DNA from: Chitinophagales bacterium
GTDB taxonomy: Bacteria > Bacteroidota > Bacteroidia > Chitinophagales > Saprospiraceae
Direction of reading: 5' to 3'
Length of the DNA stretch: 64,000 bases
Assembly: GCA_017303475.1 (NCBI GenBank)
Contig: JAFLBO010000023.1
Location: 30,349 to 94,348, forward strand
Shown: one piece after another, positions 41,970 to 51,324 of the stretch
Position numbering within the stretch: position 1 is the stretch's first letter
Layout of the letters: each line of letters starts with the position of its first letter
Position numbers and translations under genes: made by a program
The notes under the pieces: model-generated
Seen by the model: the letters and a program-made list of their open reading frames with translations, nothing else
The model's database searches: none
Told to the model about the DNA's origin: nothing

Positions 41970-43679
41970 ATGCAATTACTCCTCACCACACTCAACGCCA
42001 AATACATCCATACCAATCTGGCTATCCGGCTTCTGTACGAGCTGAACCGCGATTGGCCGGGATTGGCGTGGAAGGAGTTTACCATCAATCAGGATCGCGA
42101 CGAGATTGCGCGCCAATGTGCGGAGTACGATGTGGTGGCTTTCAGCTGCTACATCTGGAACATCACCCAAACACTGGAAACCGCACGCAAAATCAAAGCG
42201 CTGAATCCGCATACACAAATCCTGCTCGGCGGACCCGAGGTGAGCTACGATTGGCAGGAAGTAATTGCGCGGCCTGAGGTGGATTACATCATCACAGGAG
42301 AAGGAGAAACGCCGTTCCGCGAGTTTCTCTATGCCTGGCCTGAGGTGGGGCATTTGGCCAATCTGGTGCACAAAACGCCCACGGGCGAGGTTCGGTATTT
42401 TTCCAATCCGGTCATTTTTGAGCTTTCACAGTACCGCGATATTCGTCCATGGCAAAACGATCCGCCGGAAACCCTGGCCGGAAAGGTGCTCTATGTGGAA
42501 ACCTCCCGCGGATGCCCCTATAAATGCGAGTTTTGCCTGGCCAGTCTGGACAACAAGGTGCGCTACCTGCCAGATGAGCACATCAAATCTTCGCTGCTGT
42601 ACCTCATGCAGCATGGAAAGGTGATCAAGTTCCTGGACCGCACGTTCAATATGAAACGGGATTTCACCCTGGATATCTTCCGTTTCATTCTGGAACATCA
42701 TCGCCCGGGTAATATTTTTCAGTTTGAGATCACTGCTGATATTCTGCATCCCGATATCATCCGGTTTATTCAGGAACAGGTGCCACCGGGGCTATTCCGG
42801 TTTGAGATCGGGATACAATCGGTGAATGCACAGGTGAACCTGGAAGTAAGCCGAAAACAGAATTTTGAAAAAACAAAAGGGATTATTCAGGCCTTGCAGC
42901 ATAAGGTGGAGATGCACCTGGATCTTATTGTGGGACTGCCGCTGGAAACACTGCCGGATATCCGGCATGGCTTCACAGAAGTGTTCCGCTTGTTTGCTCC
43001 TGAATTGCAGCTCGGGTTCCTGAAATTTCTCAAAGGAACGCCCGTGCGGGAAAAATATGAGCAGCACGGTTTTGTATTCGATCCTGAACCGCCCTACGAA
43101 GTTATTGAAAGTAACTACCTGTCCCGGTCAGAGCTGGACCGCATCCGACTGGTGGAGCACGCCCTGGAGATCTATTGGAACAAACCTCGAGCCATCCGCA
43201 CCCTTAAATACGTTACGGAACGCTATCAGATTTTTGATTTTCTGGAAGGTCTGGGAGAATGGTTCGCGCAGGCGCATCCGTTCCACCAGTATACCCAGAC
43301 CAATGCTTACGAACGATTGCTTTCATATGTTCAGCAACATTTTCCGGAAGATTTTTACCTGCCGCAACTCATTGAGCTGGATTATTGTACGCAGCACAAA
43401 TCTCGCCCTAAACCGCTCTTGTTGCCCGAGCTTGATCAGGATACCAAAGCTGAACTGATCGCTGCGTTGTACCCTGAGGCTTCCTCCAAAGCGCGTTTTC
43501 TGGCCTTCTCCATGGGTTTTGATCTGCATCTGCTTGATCAGGAAAACCGCTTCGTGCCGGGCGATTTCCAGGTGTTGCTAAAGTATGAAGGGCAACAGGC
43601 ATGTGTGTGGAAGGAGACGAACGTACCGGCGGGTTTAGCCGCCGTGTATCCTGGAATGGTATTCCGGGAAGATGTTTGA
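41970..43679 (+). CDS. B12-binding radical SAM protein with DUF4080 domain
   Basis: A 569-residue enzyme. The N-terminus (LLTTLNAKYIHTNLAIRLLYEL, ILLGGPEVSYD) is a cobalamin-binding Rossmann domain; the SAM iron-sulphur ligands are Cys182, Cys186 and Cys189 in RGCPYKCEFC. The barrel continues with FQFEITADIL and FRFEIGIQSVN, and the last 200 residues are a DUF4080 region. Such enzymes methylate or rearrange unreactive carbons; the substrate is unknown. The coding end (VPAGLAAV) has been copied into the downstream repeat. Confidence 0.93.
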   Translation: MQLLLTTLNAKYIHTNLAIRLLYELNRDWPGLAWKEFTINQDRDEIARQCAEYDVVAFSCYIWNITQTLETARKIKALNPHTQILLGGPEVSYDWQEVIARPEVDYIITGEGETPFREFLYAWPEVGHLANLVHKTPTGEVRYFSNPVIFELSQYRDIRPWQNDPPETLAGKVLYVETSRGCPYKCEFCLASLDNKVRYLPDEHIKSSLLYLMQHGKVIKFLDRTFNMKRDFTLDIFRFILEHHRPGNIFQFEITADILHPDIIRFIQEQVPPGLFRFEIGIQSVNAQVNLEVSRKQNFEKTKGIIQALQHKVEMHLDLIVGLPLETLPDIRHGFTEVFRLFAPELQLGFLKFLKGTPVREKYEQHGFVFDPEPPYEVIESNYLSRSELDRIRLVEHALEIYWNKPRAIRTLKYVTERYQIFDFLEGLGEWFAQAHPFHQYTQTNAYERLLSYVQQHFPEDFYLPQLIELDYCTQHKSRPKPLLLPELDQDTKAELIAALYPEASSKARFLAFSMGFDLHLLDQENRFVPGDFQVLLKYEGQQACVWKETNVPAGLAAVYPGMVFREDV

Positions 43680-43680
43680 A

Positions 43681-43960
43681 GGGTTTGAGGGGTTTGACGT
43701 ACCGGCGGGTTTAGCCGCCGATGTTTGAAGCGTTCGGAAAATTCGGGCTGGTGTATAAACTGAGAGTCTCACTTTGAGAGAGGGTGTTCAGAAAAGTGTG
43801 ACACACTTTTCTGAACACCCTCGGCTAAATCCGCCCATACGTCAACCGATAGAACCATTCAAGCGTCCTCAATAATCATGGTCGTCCCATCAAACCCTTC
43901 AAACCTTTCAAGCGGCGGCGGCTAAACCCGCCGGTACCTCAAACCCCTCTTCACTCATCT
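43681..43960. repeat. Intergenic inverted repeat with copies of the adjacent gene end
   Basis: The gap 43680-44024 is mostly repeat. GGGTTTGAGGGGTTTGA words start the left side; positions 43697-43720 repeat exactly the coding stretch 43621-43644, and 43916-43937 carry 22 bp of it inverted, flanked by CAAACCCCTC and CAAACCCTTCAAACC. A perfect hairpin with 21-bp arms and one-base loop lies at 43780-43822 (GAGGGTGTTCAGAAAAGTGTG and complement). No gene seen. Confidence 0.92.
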
Positions 43961-43994
43961 CTTTCAACTGTACTACAACACGAGCGGAAAGCCC

Positions 43995-44002
43995 TACTTT
44001 TG
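43995..44002 (+). promoter_or_regulatory. -7 box for the HEAT-cyclophilin gene
   Basis: TACTTTTG, 22 nt before the ATG at 44025. Confidence 0.45.
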
Positions 44003-44024
44003 CCTTTTCAAGTATACATCACCC

Positions 44025-46112
44025 ATGCAACTCAGGATGCACACCAGATTGATCCTTTTCCGCAAGCCAAACCTTGCCCTTTTTCCTATTGCTTTTTTGC
44101 TGCTTCTGGCGGCCTGCCAGCCACCAGAGTTCAATGAGAAAAAAGAGCCTGAATTGGGTAAGGTAAACCTCGATTTGCGCAACAAGAAGGTTCAAATGCT
44201 GTACAATTTGCGGGATCACCGCAAAACAGACAGTCTGATCCTCTTTCTGAAAGACCGGGATGTAACGCTGCGTTACCTGGCGGCCCTTTCGTTTGCTTCC
44301 GTAAAAGATACCAATGCCATTTCTGCCCTGGTGCCTTTGTTGCAGGATCCGGTGGAAGACATTCGTATTGCTGCAGCATTTTCTCTGGGCCAGATTGGTT
44401 CTGCCAGAAGCGAACAGCACCTGATTGATGCCTTCATGGCAGAAGATTCTCTTTCCCAACATCAGCAATTCAATGCTACTGTGCTGGAAGCCGTTGGTAA
44501 ATGTGGTACGCGCAAAAGCCTCAAAAATATTGCTGCTATCAGCACTTACCAGAGTTCTGATACCCTCCTGCTCTTAGGACAGTGCCGGGCCATTCTCCAT
44601 TTTGCCCTGCGTGATTCGGCGGTGATTGAACCTGCCGCCACCCAACGAATGGTGGATTATCTGGGCGATGAAAAAATTCCCACATCTGCACGTTTGGTGG
44701 CGGCATATTACCTGGCACGGGCCAAGGGTGTGAAACCAGACAGTGCACAGGCTGTTACCCTGGGGCTTGGATTTGTACGGGCCATTAACGCCCCGGAAGT
44801 GCGTGCACAAATTGCATTGGCTCTGGGCAAATCAGCAACTGAGCCGGCATTCGGTATGCTTTCTAAGGTGATCAGGACTGAGCAAGACTGGCGGGTAAAA
44901 TGTGAACTGATCAAGGCAATGGGTGGATTCAGCTACGATACTGCCCGAATCCTGGTAGTGGAGCGTTTGTACGATCCCAATATGCATGTCACCCGTTCAG
45001 CTGCCGAGTTTTTTGTGCAACATGGAAGACCCCAGGACGGGGAATGGTACTGGCGTATGGCCCGCGATAATGCCAACTGGCCAATGCCAGTGCAAATTGC
45101 CCTATACCGTGCTGCCAATAAAAACCTGTCGTTCCGGGGCGATTCCACAGCTAAGGCCGATGTCAACTGGCGCCTGAAACAGATGTATCAGCAGGCCAAA
45201 AATCCTTACGATCGTGCTGCGTGTTTGCTGGGTCTCGCCGAACACGGCTGGAACTACTCCTGGATTCATCAATATGGCTTCAACGATGCTTCGCCGGCTG
45301 TAAAAATGGCCGCAACAGAAGCTCTGGTTACCATTATGAAACGTCCGGATTTCTGGGCTCATTTCGGAGAAGGAGCCAAAGGCGTTCGACGTACGCTATA
45401 TAATTACACCAGAGAAATCATTGCAGGAGGCGATCCGGGTATGATGCTGGCGGTAGCGCCGGCATTTTCCAAGGAAAATCCACTGAATTTCCGGGATATT
45501 CGTGATTCCACGCGACTTGGGGATTTCCAGGAAGCATTGGGTAAATTAAAGATGCCACGCGATTTTGAAGCCCTGGTGGAAATGCAAAAAGTAGTGGCTT
45601 ATCTGGAAGGACAACCTGTGCCGCCCATGCCTAAAATTCCGTACAATCACGGTATTGACTGGGGCCGTATGCAGGTAGTTGGACCGGCCACAGAAGTGAC
45701 CATTCAAACAGCGAAGGGGAATATTGTGCTGGAACTTTGGCCGCAATGGGCGCCCGGCTCAGTGGCGAATTTCATTGAGCTGGCCAGCACCAATTTTTAC
45801 AACGGCAAACCCTTCCACCGCGTAGTACCTGATCACGTGATTCAAAGCGGTTGCCCCCGCGGCGACGGGTCGGGGTCCCTGGAATATTCTCTGCGCACTG
45901 AAATCGGGCTGGCCTGGTACGATCAGCCTGGTTTACTGGGTATGGCCTCTTCCGGTTTTGACACAGAAGGTACGCAGTTTTTCATCACCCATGGCGCCCG
46001 TGTACATCTGGATGGCAAATACACTATTTTTGGCCGGGTGAAATCCGGTATGGAAGTGGTGGATCAAATCCAGCAAGGGGATGTCATGGATAAAGTAACC
46101 GTCAAATACTAA
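44025..46112 (+). CDS. HEAT-repeat cyclophilin lipoprotein
   Basis: A 695-residue envelope lipoprotein: signal with lipobox LAAC and Cys31. Residues about 60-330 are HEAT/PBS-type helical repeats (RYLAALSFASVKDTNAISALVPLLQDP, DIRIAAAFSLGQIGS). Residues about 555-695 are a cyclophilin-type peptidyl-prolyl isomerase (VTIQTAKGNIVLELWPQWAPGSVANFIELA, FYNGKPFHRVVPDHVIQSG, GLLGMASSGFDTEGTQFFITHG, YTIFGRVKSGMEVVD) with the catalytic Arg in FHRVV. It probably helps fold or assemble outer envelope proteins. It meets the CtlX gene with overlapping stop codons. Confidence 0.92.
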   Translation: MQLRMHTRLILFRKPNLALFPIAFLLLLAACQPPEFNEKKEPELGKVNLDLRNKKVQMLYNLRDHRKTDSLILFLKDRDVTLRYLAALSFASVKDTNAISALVPLLQDPVEDIRIAAAFSLGQIGSARSEQHLIDAFMAEDSLSQHQQFNATVLEAVGKCGTRKSLKNIAAISTYQSSDTLLLLGQCRAILHFALRDSAVIEPAATQRMVDYLGDEKIPTSARLVAAYYLARAKGVKPDSAQAVTLGLGFVRAINAPEVRAQIALALGKSATEPAFGMLSKVIRTEQDWRVKCELIKAMGGFSYDTARILVVERLYDPNMHVTRSAAEFFVQHGRPQDGEWYWRMARDNANWPMPVQIALYRAANKNLSFRGDSTAKADVNWRLKQMYQQAKNPYDRAACLLGLAEHGWNYSWIHQYGFNDASPAVKMAATEALVTIMKRPDFWAHFGEGAKGVRRTLYNYTREIIAGGDPGMMLAVAPAFSKENPLNFRDIRDSTRLGDFQEALGKLKMPRDFEALVEMQKVVAYLEGQPVPPMPKIPYNHGIDWGRMQVVGPATEVTIQTAKGNIVLELWPQWAPGSVANFIELASTNFYNGKPFHRVVPDHVIQSGCPRGDGSGSLEYSLRTEIGLAWYDQPGLLGMASSGFDTEGTQFFITHGARVHLDGKYTIFGRVKSGMEVVDQIQQGDVMDKVTVKY

Positions 46113-47035
46113 TTTGGAAGGAAGACCTCGGCCATCATGCAGCGGGCGGAGCCGCCGCCATAGGTTTCGATGGTGTTGATGGGGGCGTGGAGCAATTGGG
46201 TGTGACTTTCCAATTTTTGAACCTGTGCGGGTGTGAGCGCATGAAAGGCAGTGCTGGACATTACCAGAATGGTTTGTCCTGAGGTATTGCGTACCTGAAG
46301 CATATTGCCGGCAAAGGCGTTCATTTGTTCCAGGGTAATGTCAACGATTTCTTTGTTTGTTTCCCGGAATTTTTCTTCCAGCATGCGTCGCTCTGAGGCA
46401 TCGCGCACAGAATCCATACAAATCACCACAAAAGTCTCGCCGAGAGCCATCATTACATTGGTGTGGTACACATCCTGGCCATGGGCGTCAACTGAATGAA
46501 AAACCACTTTTTGATAGCCCAGGTGTTGGCAGAGTTCTTCTAACAGGTTCGCATCTGTGCGCGGACTCAGGCATGCGTACGCTAGTTTGTGCTGATGATC
46601 AAAAATGATGCTTCCGGTGCCTTCCAGAAAGGTATTGGTGGCTTCATGCGTTTCCAGACAAATCCGTTTGTTGGAATGGTAACCTTGTTCCAGCACGGTT
46701 TCAATCACGGCATCGCTGCGTTCGAGTCGACGGGTAGGGGCAAACATGGGGTAAGTAACCATGAATCCTTCCTGGTGAAAAGTTACCCAGTTATTGGGAA
46801 AAACCGCATCGGGTTTTACTGGTTCTGCGGTGTCCTGAGCCACGATAACATCAACGCCTGCGGCACGGAGTTGGGCCACAAACCCGTCGAACTCTTGCAT
46901 GGCACGTTCCCGCATTTCGGCAGGTGTGAGTTTACCATCCCTGCTTTGGAAAGCATTATTGGCTGCGGTTTCTTCATTAAAAGCAAAATTGGCCGGGCGG
47001 ACCATCAGGATGTGTGGTGTGGTTTGCTGACGCAT
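46109..47035 (-). CDS. ctlX: Citrulline utilization hydrolase CtlX-type (amidinotransferase fold)
   Basis: A 308-residue cytoplasmic enzyme of the arginine deiminase / amidinotransferase fold. Visible residues: PDAVFPNNW (substrate Asp and Asn), DVYHTNVMM (catalytic His) and the late Cys299 in GGGSARCMMAE. Members hydrolyse citrulline-type guanidino or ureido groups; the exact reaction is inferred. The start at 47035 (MRQQTTPHILMVRPANFAFN) is preferred because the upstream frame translates repeats. Its stop overlaps that of the convergent gene by four bases. Confidence 0.88.
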   Translation of the reverse strand: MRQQTTPHILMVRPANFAFNEETAANNAFQSRDGKLTPAEMRERAMQEFDGFVAQLRAAGVDVIVAQDTAEPVKPDAVFPNNWVTFHQEGFMVTYPMFAPTRRLERSDAVIETVLEQGYHSNKRICLETHEATNTFLEGTGSIIFDHQHKLAYACLSPRTDANLLEELCQHLGYQKVVFHSVDAHGQDVYHTNVMMALGETFVVICMDSVRDASERRMLEEKFRETNKEIVDITLEQMNAFAGNMLQVRNTSGQTILVMSSTAFHALTPAQVQKLESHTQLLHAPINTIETYGGGSARCMMAEVFLPN

Positions 47036-47260
47036 ATTTGAGTGTGGAAGTGTGCGAGTTTTGGAGTTGACGTTGCTTTCGGGATTGTTGCAAAGATTTT
47101 TGGAAAGAAGATTTTTGACGGAAAAAAATGCTTTGATCAAATGATATTTGCGAGTGCAAAGTTAATATAAACTCGGCTGATGGCCTATGCCTGACAGCCT
47201 TTGGTTGTGATTAACGCTAACTCGCACACTTGCTAACTCCCATACTCAAACACTCGGCCT
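47036..47260. repeat. Divergent gap with GAGTGTGG / CACTCAAAC words
   Basis: The CtlX side has GAGTGTGGAAGTGTGCGAG; the DUF3667 side has CTCGCACACTTGC and CATACTCAAACACTCGG. These are inverted words of the GAGTGTTT family with a roughly 150-bp spacer that must also hold both promoters. No gene seen. Confidence 0.65.
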
Positions 47261-47263
47261 CCC

Positions 47264-48391
47264 TTGAAGCGCTACTGCCGAAATTGTTATCATCCGCTTT
47301 CTTATAAAGCTAAATTCTGTGCCCAATGCGGGCAGAAGGATACGGATGGTCGTGTGGGCATGAAAAATTTATTGAGTCGCTTATGGAACAACACCTTTCA
47401 TTTGGAAGGCAAGTTTATTCGTACGGCCTGGCAATTGTTTATTCCGGGAAAGGTAACGCAGGAGTTTTTTAAGGGTAAACAGGATCGTTATCCGCACCCG
47501 ATCCGCTTGTTCGCTATTGTGATGTTTCTGTTTTTGTTTATGGTTAACTCCATGCTCAAAGATGTGGAAAACGGTGGCGATGGCGAACTTTTTAATTATC
47601 AGGAAACTGTAGATACAGAAGTTGGAGATACAGTTGTAGCGCAGGAGTCGGTTTCTGATTATGAGCGGATGAAATTTGAAGCGGCCCGATACGATATGAT
47701 ACAGGATTACAAGAAACTTCCTGAAAATCAGCGCACACCGGAGTCTCGTCTGACGCTCGATACCCTGCTCAGATCATACGCGCACCGGCACAAGATGTCG
47801 GTAGAACCCCTGGATTCTTTATATGATGATCCGCCAGATACCATTGGAATGGGTATAAACTTGTTTCAAGGAAAGGGCAAAGCAGAAATTGCGGTCATGG
47901 ACCTGGTTCGGTATGAGCCTGAGGAATTGATCCGGAGGTATAAACTTGATAATTGGTTCCAACGTACCCTTGTAAGGCAGGGCGTCAAGGCTTATAAATC
48001 GCCGGAAGCATTTATTCACGCTGCTGTGGGTAGTTTGACATGGGCCATTCTTGCCCTGGTGGCCATTATGTCGTTTGTGCTGGGATTATTGTACATCCGT
48101 CAAAACCGATATTATGTAGAGCATTTTATCTTCCTGTTGCATTTCCATACCGGAGCTATGCTCTTGCTGTTGATAGCCACACTGGGCGAATTATTACATC
48201 TGTGGGGTGAAGAAATGGTTGGTTTCGCAGCATTTCTCCCATTCCCGGGCATGTATATGGGTATGCTCAGGTACTATAATCAGGGTTGGTTCAAGACCCT
48301 GGTCAAGTTCTGGTTCTATTCTATAAGCTACCTGATTGCTTTTGTATTGTTGTTTGTGCTCGGTATGATCGTGGTGTTCGCCTTCTACTAA
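47264..48391 (+). CDS. DUF3667 membrane protein with zinc ribbon, copy 1
   Basis: A 375-residue protein. A zinc ribbon at the N-terminus (CRNC, then FCAQCGQK) precedes a soluble part and about five helices (RLFAIVMFLFLFMVNSML; LTWAILALVAIMSFVLGLLY; FIFLLHFHTGAMLLLLIATLG; FWFYSISYLIAFVLLFVLGMIVVF). A TTG start at 47264 is used because the next Met (47358) would remove the ribbon. A paralogue is encoded at 55448-56185. DUF3667 is common in Bacteroidota and uncharacterised. Confidence 0.82.
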   Translation: MKRYCRNCYHPLSYKAKFCAQCGQKDTDGRVGMKNLLSRLWNNTFHLEGKFIRTAWQLFIPGKVTQEFFKGKQDRYPHPIRLFAIVMFLFLFMVNSMLKDVENGGDGELFNYQETVDTEVGDTVVAQESVSDYERMKFEAARYDMIQDYKKLPENQRTPESRLTLDTLLRSYAHRHKMSVEPLDSLYDDPPDTIGMGINLFQGKGKAEIAVMDLVRYEPEELIRRYKLDNWFQRTLVRQGVKAYKSPEAFIHAAVGSLTWAILALVAIMSFVLGLLYIRQNRYYVEHFIFLLHFHTGAMLLLLIATLGELLHLWGEEMVGFAAFLPFPGMYMGMLRYYNQGWFKTLVKFWFYSISYLIAFVLLFVLGMIVVFAFY

Positions 48392-48413
48392 GTGCAAGGC
48401 ACTTTGTGCCTTG

Positions 48414-48911
48414 TCACACGAGTCGCTTGTGCCAGCTTTTGCTAAATGGTACCAGCCATTTTTCTGTTAGTTGCCGCTTGGTTTGTACAAGGGTATCGGC
48501 TACGAGCGTATCGGGTGTGATTTGGCCTGACTGAACCAATTGGGCAAATTCCGGCTTGCCATGGAATTGAAGTTGACCACTACTGTCAACCCATCCAAAG
48601 CGCATTCTTTCAAAGAAATCTGCCCCGATTTCCTGTCCGAGCGCCTCCAGAAAATGCACAGATTTGTCGATTGAGCAACCGCTGGCGCCGGCCTGGGTTT
48701 CGTCTACCATGAGTACCAGCAACTGACCTTCAAAAACCTCTGCACGCGCTTTTAAAGCATGGTTGTGCGCAGTCCATTGAGCGCAAAAAGCATCCAGGTT
48801 ATGTTGTACAAATGTTGTCTCGTCAGCACTCAGCGGACGGTTTGATACATACACCCACACCCGGGAATCCGGGGAAAAGGAATCGGCAAAAGAAAGGGAT
48901 GGAGTAGGCAT
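48414..48911 (-). CDS. Conserved Bacteroidota protein of unknown function
   Basis: A 165-residue cytoplasmic protein. It fits a family with the pattern VWVYVSNRPLSxxE near the start, CAQWTAHNHALKARAE, LLVLMVDETQAGASGCSIDKSVHFLEALG in the middle. Some databases label such proteins ABC transporter ATPase, but no Walker motif is present, so I do not support that. The ASGCSID motif may be a functional site. Convergent with the DUF3667 gene. Confidence 0.78.
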   Translation of the reverse strand: MPTPSLSFADSFSPDSRVWVYVSNRPLSADETTFVQHNLDAFCAQWTAHNHALKARAEVFEGQLLVLMVDETQAGASGCSIDKSVHFLEALGQEIGADFFERMRFGWVDSSGQLQFHGKPEFAQLVQSGQITPDTLVADTLVQTKRQLTEKWLVPFSKSWHKRLV

Positions 48912-48935
48912 GTTGGGTGTTATTTTGTGGTTATT

Positions 48936-49195
48936 TGAGTCGTTTTGGGGGCATTAGGAGTCATTTTGGGGTCATTAGGAGTCATTTTGGGGTCATTAAA
49001 TGGTCATTAGAGGGGCATGGGTTGATTTTTCGCACAGATTTCACACAGATTTATTGCGCAGATTCCACACAGATTTTTGTTGTGATAATTCCCGAGCCCT
49101 CAAATTACTCCTAAATGACCATTAATGACCCCTAAATGACCTAAAATGACCCCTAAATGACCTAAAATGACCCCTAAATGACCATTAATGACGCT
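48936..49195. repeat. Intergenic nested repeat: TCATTTTGGGG outer arms, CAGATT inner words
   Basis: Left outer arm: GTCATTTTGGGGTCATTAGGAG-type words (48943-49014). Inner part: CACAGATTTCACACAGATTT and CAGATTCCACACAGATT, in one orientation. Right outer arm: CCTAAATGACCATTAATGACC words to 49195. The same two vocabularies nest in the same order at 59838-60122. Confidence 0.88.
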
Positions 49196-49200
49196 AAAAA

Positions 49201-49977
49201 TCACAACCTCGTCAAAATCATCTCTGAAATATCATAAACCGGAATTTGTTCATTTTTCTCCTTGGCTTTCAGTCCGTCCTGAAGCATGGTGATACAGAAC
49301 GGACAGTTGGCCACCACGGCGCCGGGATTGGTTTCAAGCGCGTCTTCAACGCGTTCAATATTGATGCGTTTATCGCCCGGCTCATCTTCTTTCCACATCT
49401 GGGCGCCACCTGCGCCACAGCAGAGTCCGTTTTTCCGGGCGCGTTTCATTTCTACCAGATCAACATCAAGTGCCTCGAGCAGTGAGCGCGGCGCCTCGTA
49501 TACATCGTTGGCGCGGCCCAGATAGCAGGAATCGTGATAGGTAATACGTTTACCTTTGAAATCACCGCCCTCCTTAAGCTTGAGTTTGCCGTTGGCAATC
49601 AACTCGTTGAGCAATTGCGTGTGGTGCAACACCTCGTAATTACCGCCCAGCTCAGGGTATTCGTTTTTCAAAGTATTGAAGCAGTGCGGACAAGCAGTTA
49701 CGATCTTTTTTACGCCATACATATTCAGCGTTTCAATGTTCATGGCTGCCGTCATCTGGAATAAAAACTCATTCCCCGCCCGACGCGCCGGATCGCCCGA
49801 ACAACGTTCTTCGCTTCCCAGAATGGCAAATTCCACCCCGGCATGGTTCAAAATTTCGCACAAGGCACGTGTCACCTTCTGCGCGCGAGCATCAAAGGAA
49901 CCGGCACATCCCACCCAAAAAATGATTTCAGGCGTACGACCCTCAGATTGTAGTTCAGCGATTGTTTTGGCAATCAT
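49201..49977 (-). CDS. Fe-S oxidoreductase subunit with CCG domains
   Basis: A 258-residue cytoplasmic subunit related to heterodisulfide reductase B / GlpC. CCG-type cluster motifs: WVGCAGSFD and RCSGDPARRAGNE with ACPHC (first half), then HDSCYLGR, LCCGAGGAQMW and NCPFC (second half). It would bind a non-cubane [4Fe-4S] cluster and pass electrons to or from the membrane subunit, whose gene lies 39 nt upstream. Physiological donor and acceptor are unknown. Last gene of the unit; a repeat array begins 5 nt beyond the stop. Confidence 0.9.
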   Translation of the reverse strand: MIAKTIAELQSEGRTPEIIFWVGCAGSFDARAQKVTRALCEILNHAGVEFAILGSEERCSGDPARRAGNEFLFQMTAAMNIETLNMYGVKKIVTACPHCFNTLKNEYPELGGNYEVLHHTQLLNELIANGKLKLKEGGDFKGKRITYHDSCYLGRANDVYEAPRSLLEALDVDLVEMKRARKNGLCCGAGGAQMWKEDEPGDKRINIERVEDALETNPGAVVANCPFCITMLQDGLKAKEKNEQIPVYDISEMILTRL

Positions 49978-50016
49978 AAAGAAAAGGTTGAATGATAATA
50001 CTAAAACACCAAAGCA

Positions 50017-51324
50017 CTAATCCCGCCATGCTTCCCGCGGTTCACTCATGGCCCAGGCAGCGCCAGCATTCTCAATCGCATTGAACATAGGCAACCATTC
50101 GGCCGGACCAGCACTTTGACTGAGAATTTCGTGCCTACGCATCTGCAATATGATATCCAACGGATTAATCATAACCGGACATGCTTCCACGCAGGCATTA
50201 CAGGTGGTGCAGGCATGCAGTTCTTCCGCTGTAATCCGATCAAAGAGCGATTTGCCATCGTTGTAGTTTTCTTTGCTGGCCTTACCGCTTGCAATAGCCG
50301 CCCCTATTTCTTCCGCCCGGTCGCGCACGTCCATCATGACTTTACGGGGCGATAGTTTTTTACCCGTTTGGTTAGCCGGACAAGCTGCTGTGCAACGCCC
50401 ACATTCGGTGCAGGAATAGGCTTGCAGGATGTTTTTCCAGGAAAGTGATGTTACATCATTAGCCCCAAATTCCGGCAACTCCGCAGGAGCATTGCCATCC
50501 GGTTGGTCCAGACCCATCATGATGCGTACCTCTTTCTGAATATCCGGCATGTTTTCCATCTGTCCTTTTGGCGTCAGGCGCGCATACCAGGTGTTGGGGA
50601 AAGCTAAAATAATGTGCAGGTGCTTGGAATAAGGCAGGTAGCACAAAAATCCGAACACCGTCAGGATGTGCAGCCACCAGCCGAAACGCTCAATCACCAT
50701 TACGGCGCCATCAGATAAGCCGCCAAACAATGCCGGCCCAAGCCAGGTGCTCACCGCAAAATTGCCCGTAAGGTGGTAATGCTCCACACCACGGGATTGC
50801 AGCACCTTGTCGCCTCCATTCATGCAGAAAATACCCACAATCAGGATAATTTCGCCCAAAAGGATCAAATTGGCATCCCGGGAAGGGAATCCTTTAAGCT
50901 CCGGTTTTTGAAAACGTGCAATTCGAAGCAGGTTCCGGCGGGATAAAAATGCAAGGGTGGCCACAAAAGCCAGTACCGACAATACTTCGATACTACTGAT
51001 AACAAATGTGTAAAAACCGCCCAGATAAGGAGCAAAAAAGCGGTGGGTGCCAAAAATGCCGTCCACAAAAATCTCAATCAATTCCACCTGCGTTATCACA
51101 AAAGCCACGTAGATAAACAGGTGTAAAACCGCCGGGAGCCAGTTTTTGAACATTTTTTGTTGCCCCAATGCCACTAAAAACACATTGCGCCAGCGCTCGC
51201 CGGTATCGCCTGTGGTTGTTTCAGGCTTGCCAAGCTGGATATTTGTCCATACCCGACTGAACCCTTTCCAGGCAAACCAGGAGCCGGCGCCGGCCACCAG
51301 AAGGAAGAGCAAAGATTGTAGCAT
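50017..51324 (-). CDS. Membrane Fe-S reductase subunit with two [4Fe-4S] clusters
   Basis: A 435-residue protein with about six hydrophobic helices in the first 250 residues (MLQSLLFLLVAGAGSWFAW; VLHLFIYVAFVITQVELIEIF; FYTFVISSIEVLSVLAFVATLAFL; LILLGEIILIVGIFC) that could hold haem or quinone, and a ferredoxin-like domain with CTECGRCTAACP and CTTCNACVEACP. This matches the DsrM/HdrE-type or GlcF-like electron transfer scheme. Start at 51324 gives the membrane anchor; the frame opens eight codons earlier. Probably makes a complex with the CCG protein downstream. Confidence 0.9.
   Translation of the reverse strand: MLQSLLFLLVAGAGSWFAWKGFSRVWTNIQLGKPETTTGDTGERWRNVFLVALGQQKMFKNWLPAVLHLFIYVAFVITQVELIEIFVDGIFGTHRFFAPYLGGFYTFVISSIEVLSVLAFVATLAFLSRRNLLRIARFQKPELKGFPSRDANLILLGEIILIVGIFCMNGGDKVLQSRGVEHYHLTGNFAVSTWLGPALFGGLSDGAVMVIERFGWWLHILTVFGFLCYLPYSKHLHIILAFPNTWYARLTPKGQMENMPDIQKEVRIMMGLDQPDGNAPAELPEFGANDVTSLSWKNILQAYSCTECGRCTAACPANQTGKKLSPRKVMMDVRDRAEEIGAAIASGKASKENYNDGKSLFDRITAEELHACTTCNACVEACPVMINPLDIILQMRRHEILSQSAGPAEWLPMFNAIENAGAAWAMSEPREAWRD

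Noticed and set aside
48414..48911. Annotation as an ABC transporter ATPase
   Set aside because: No Walker A, Walker B or signature motif is present in the 165 residues.
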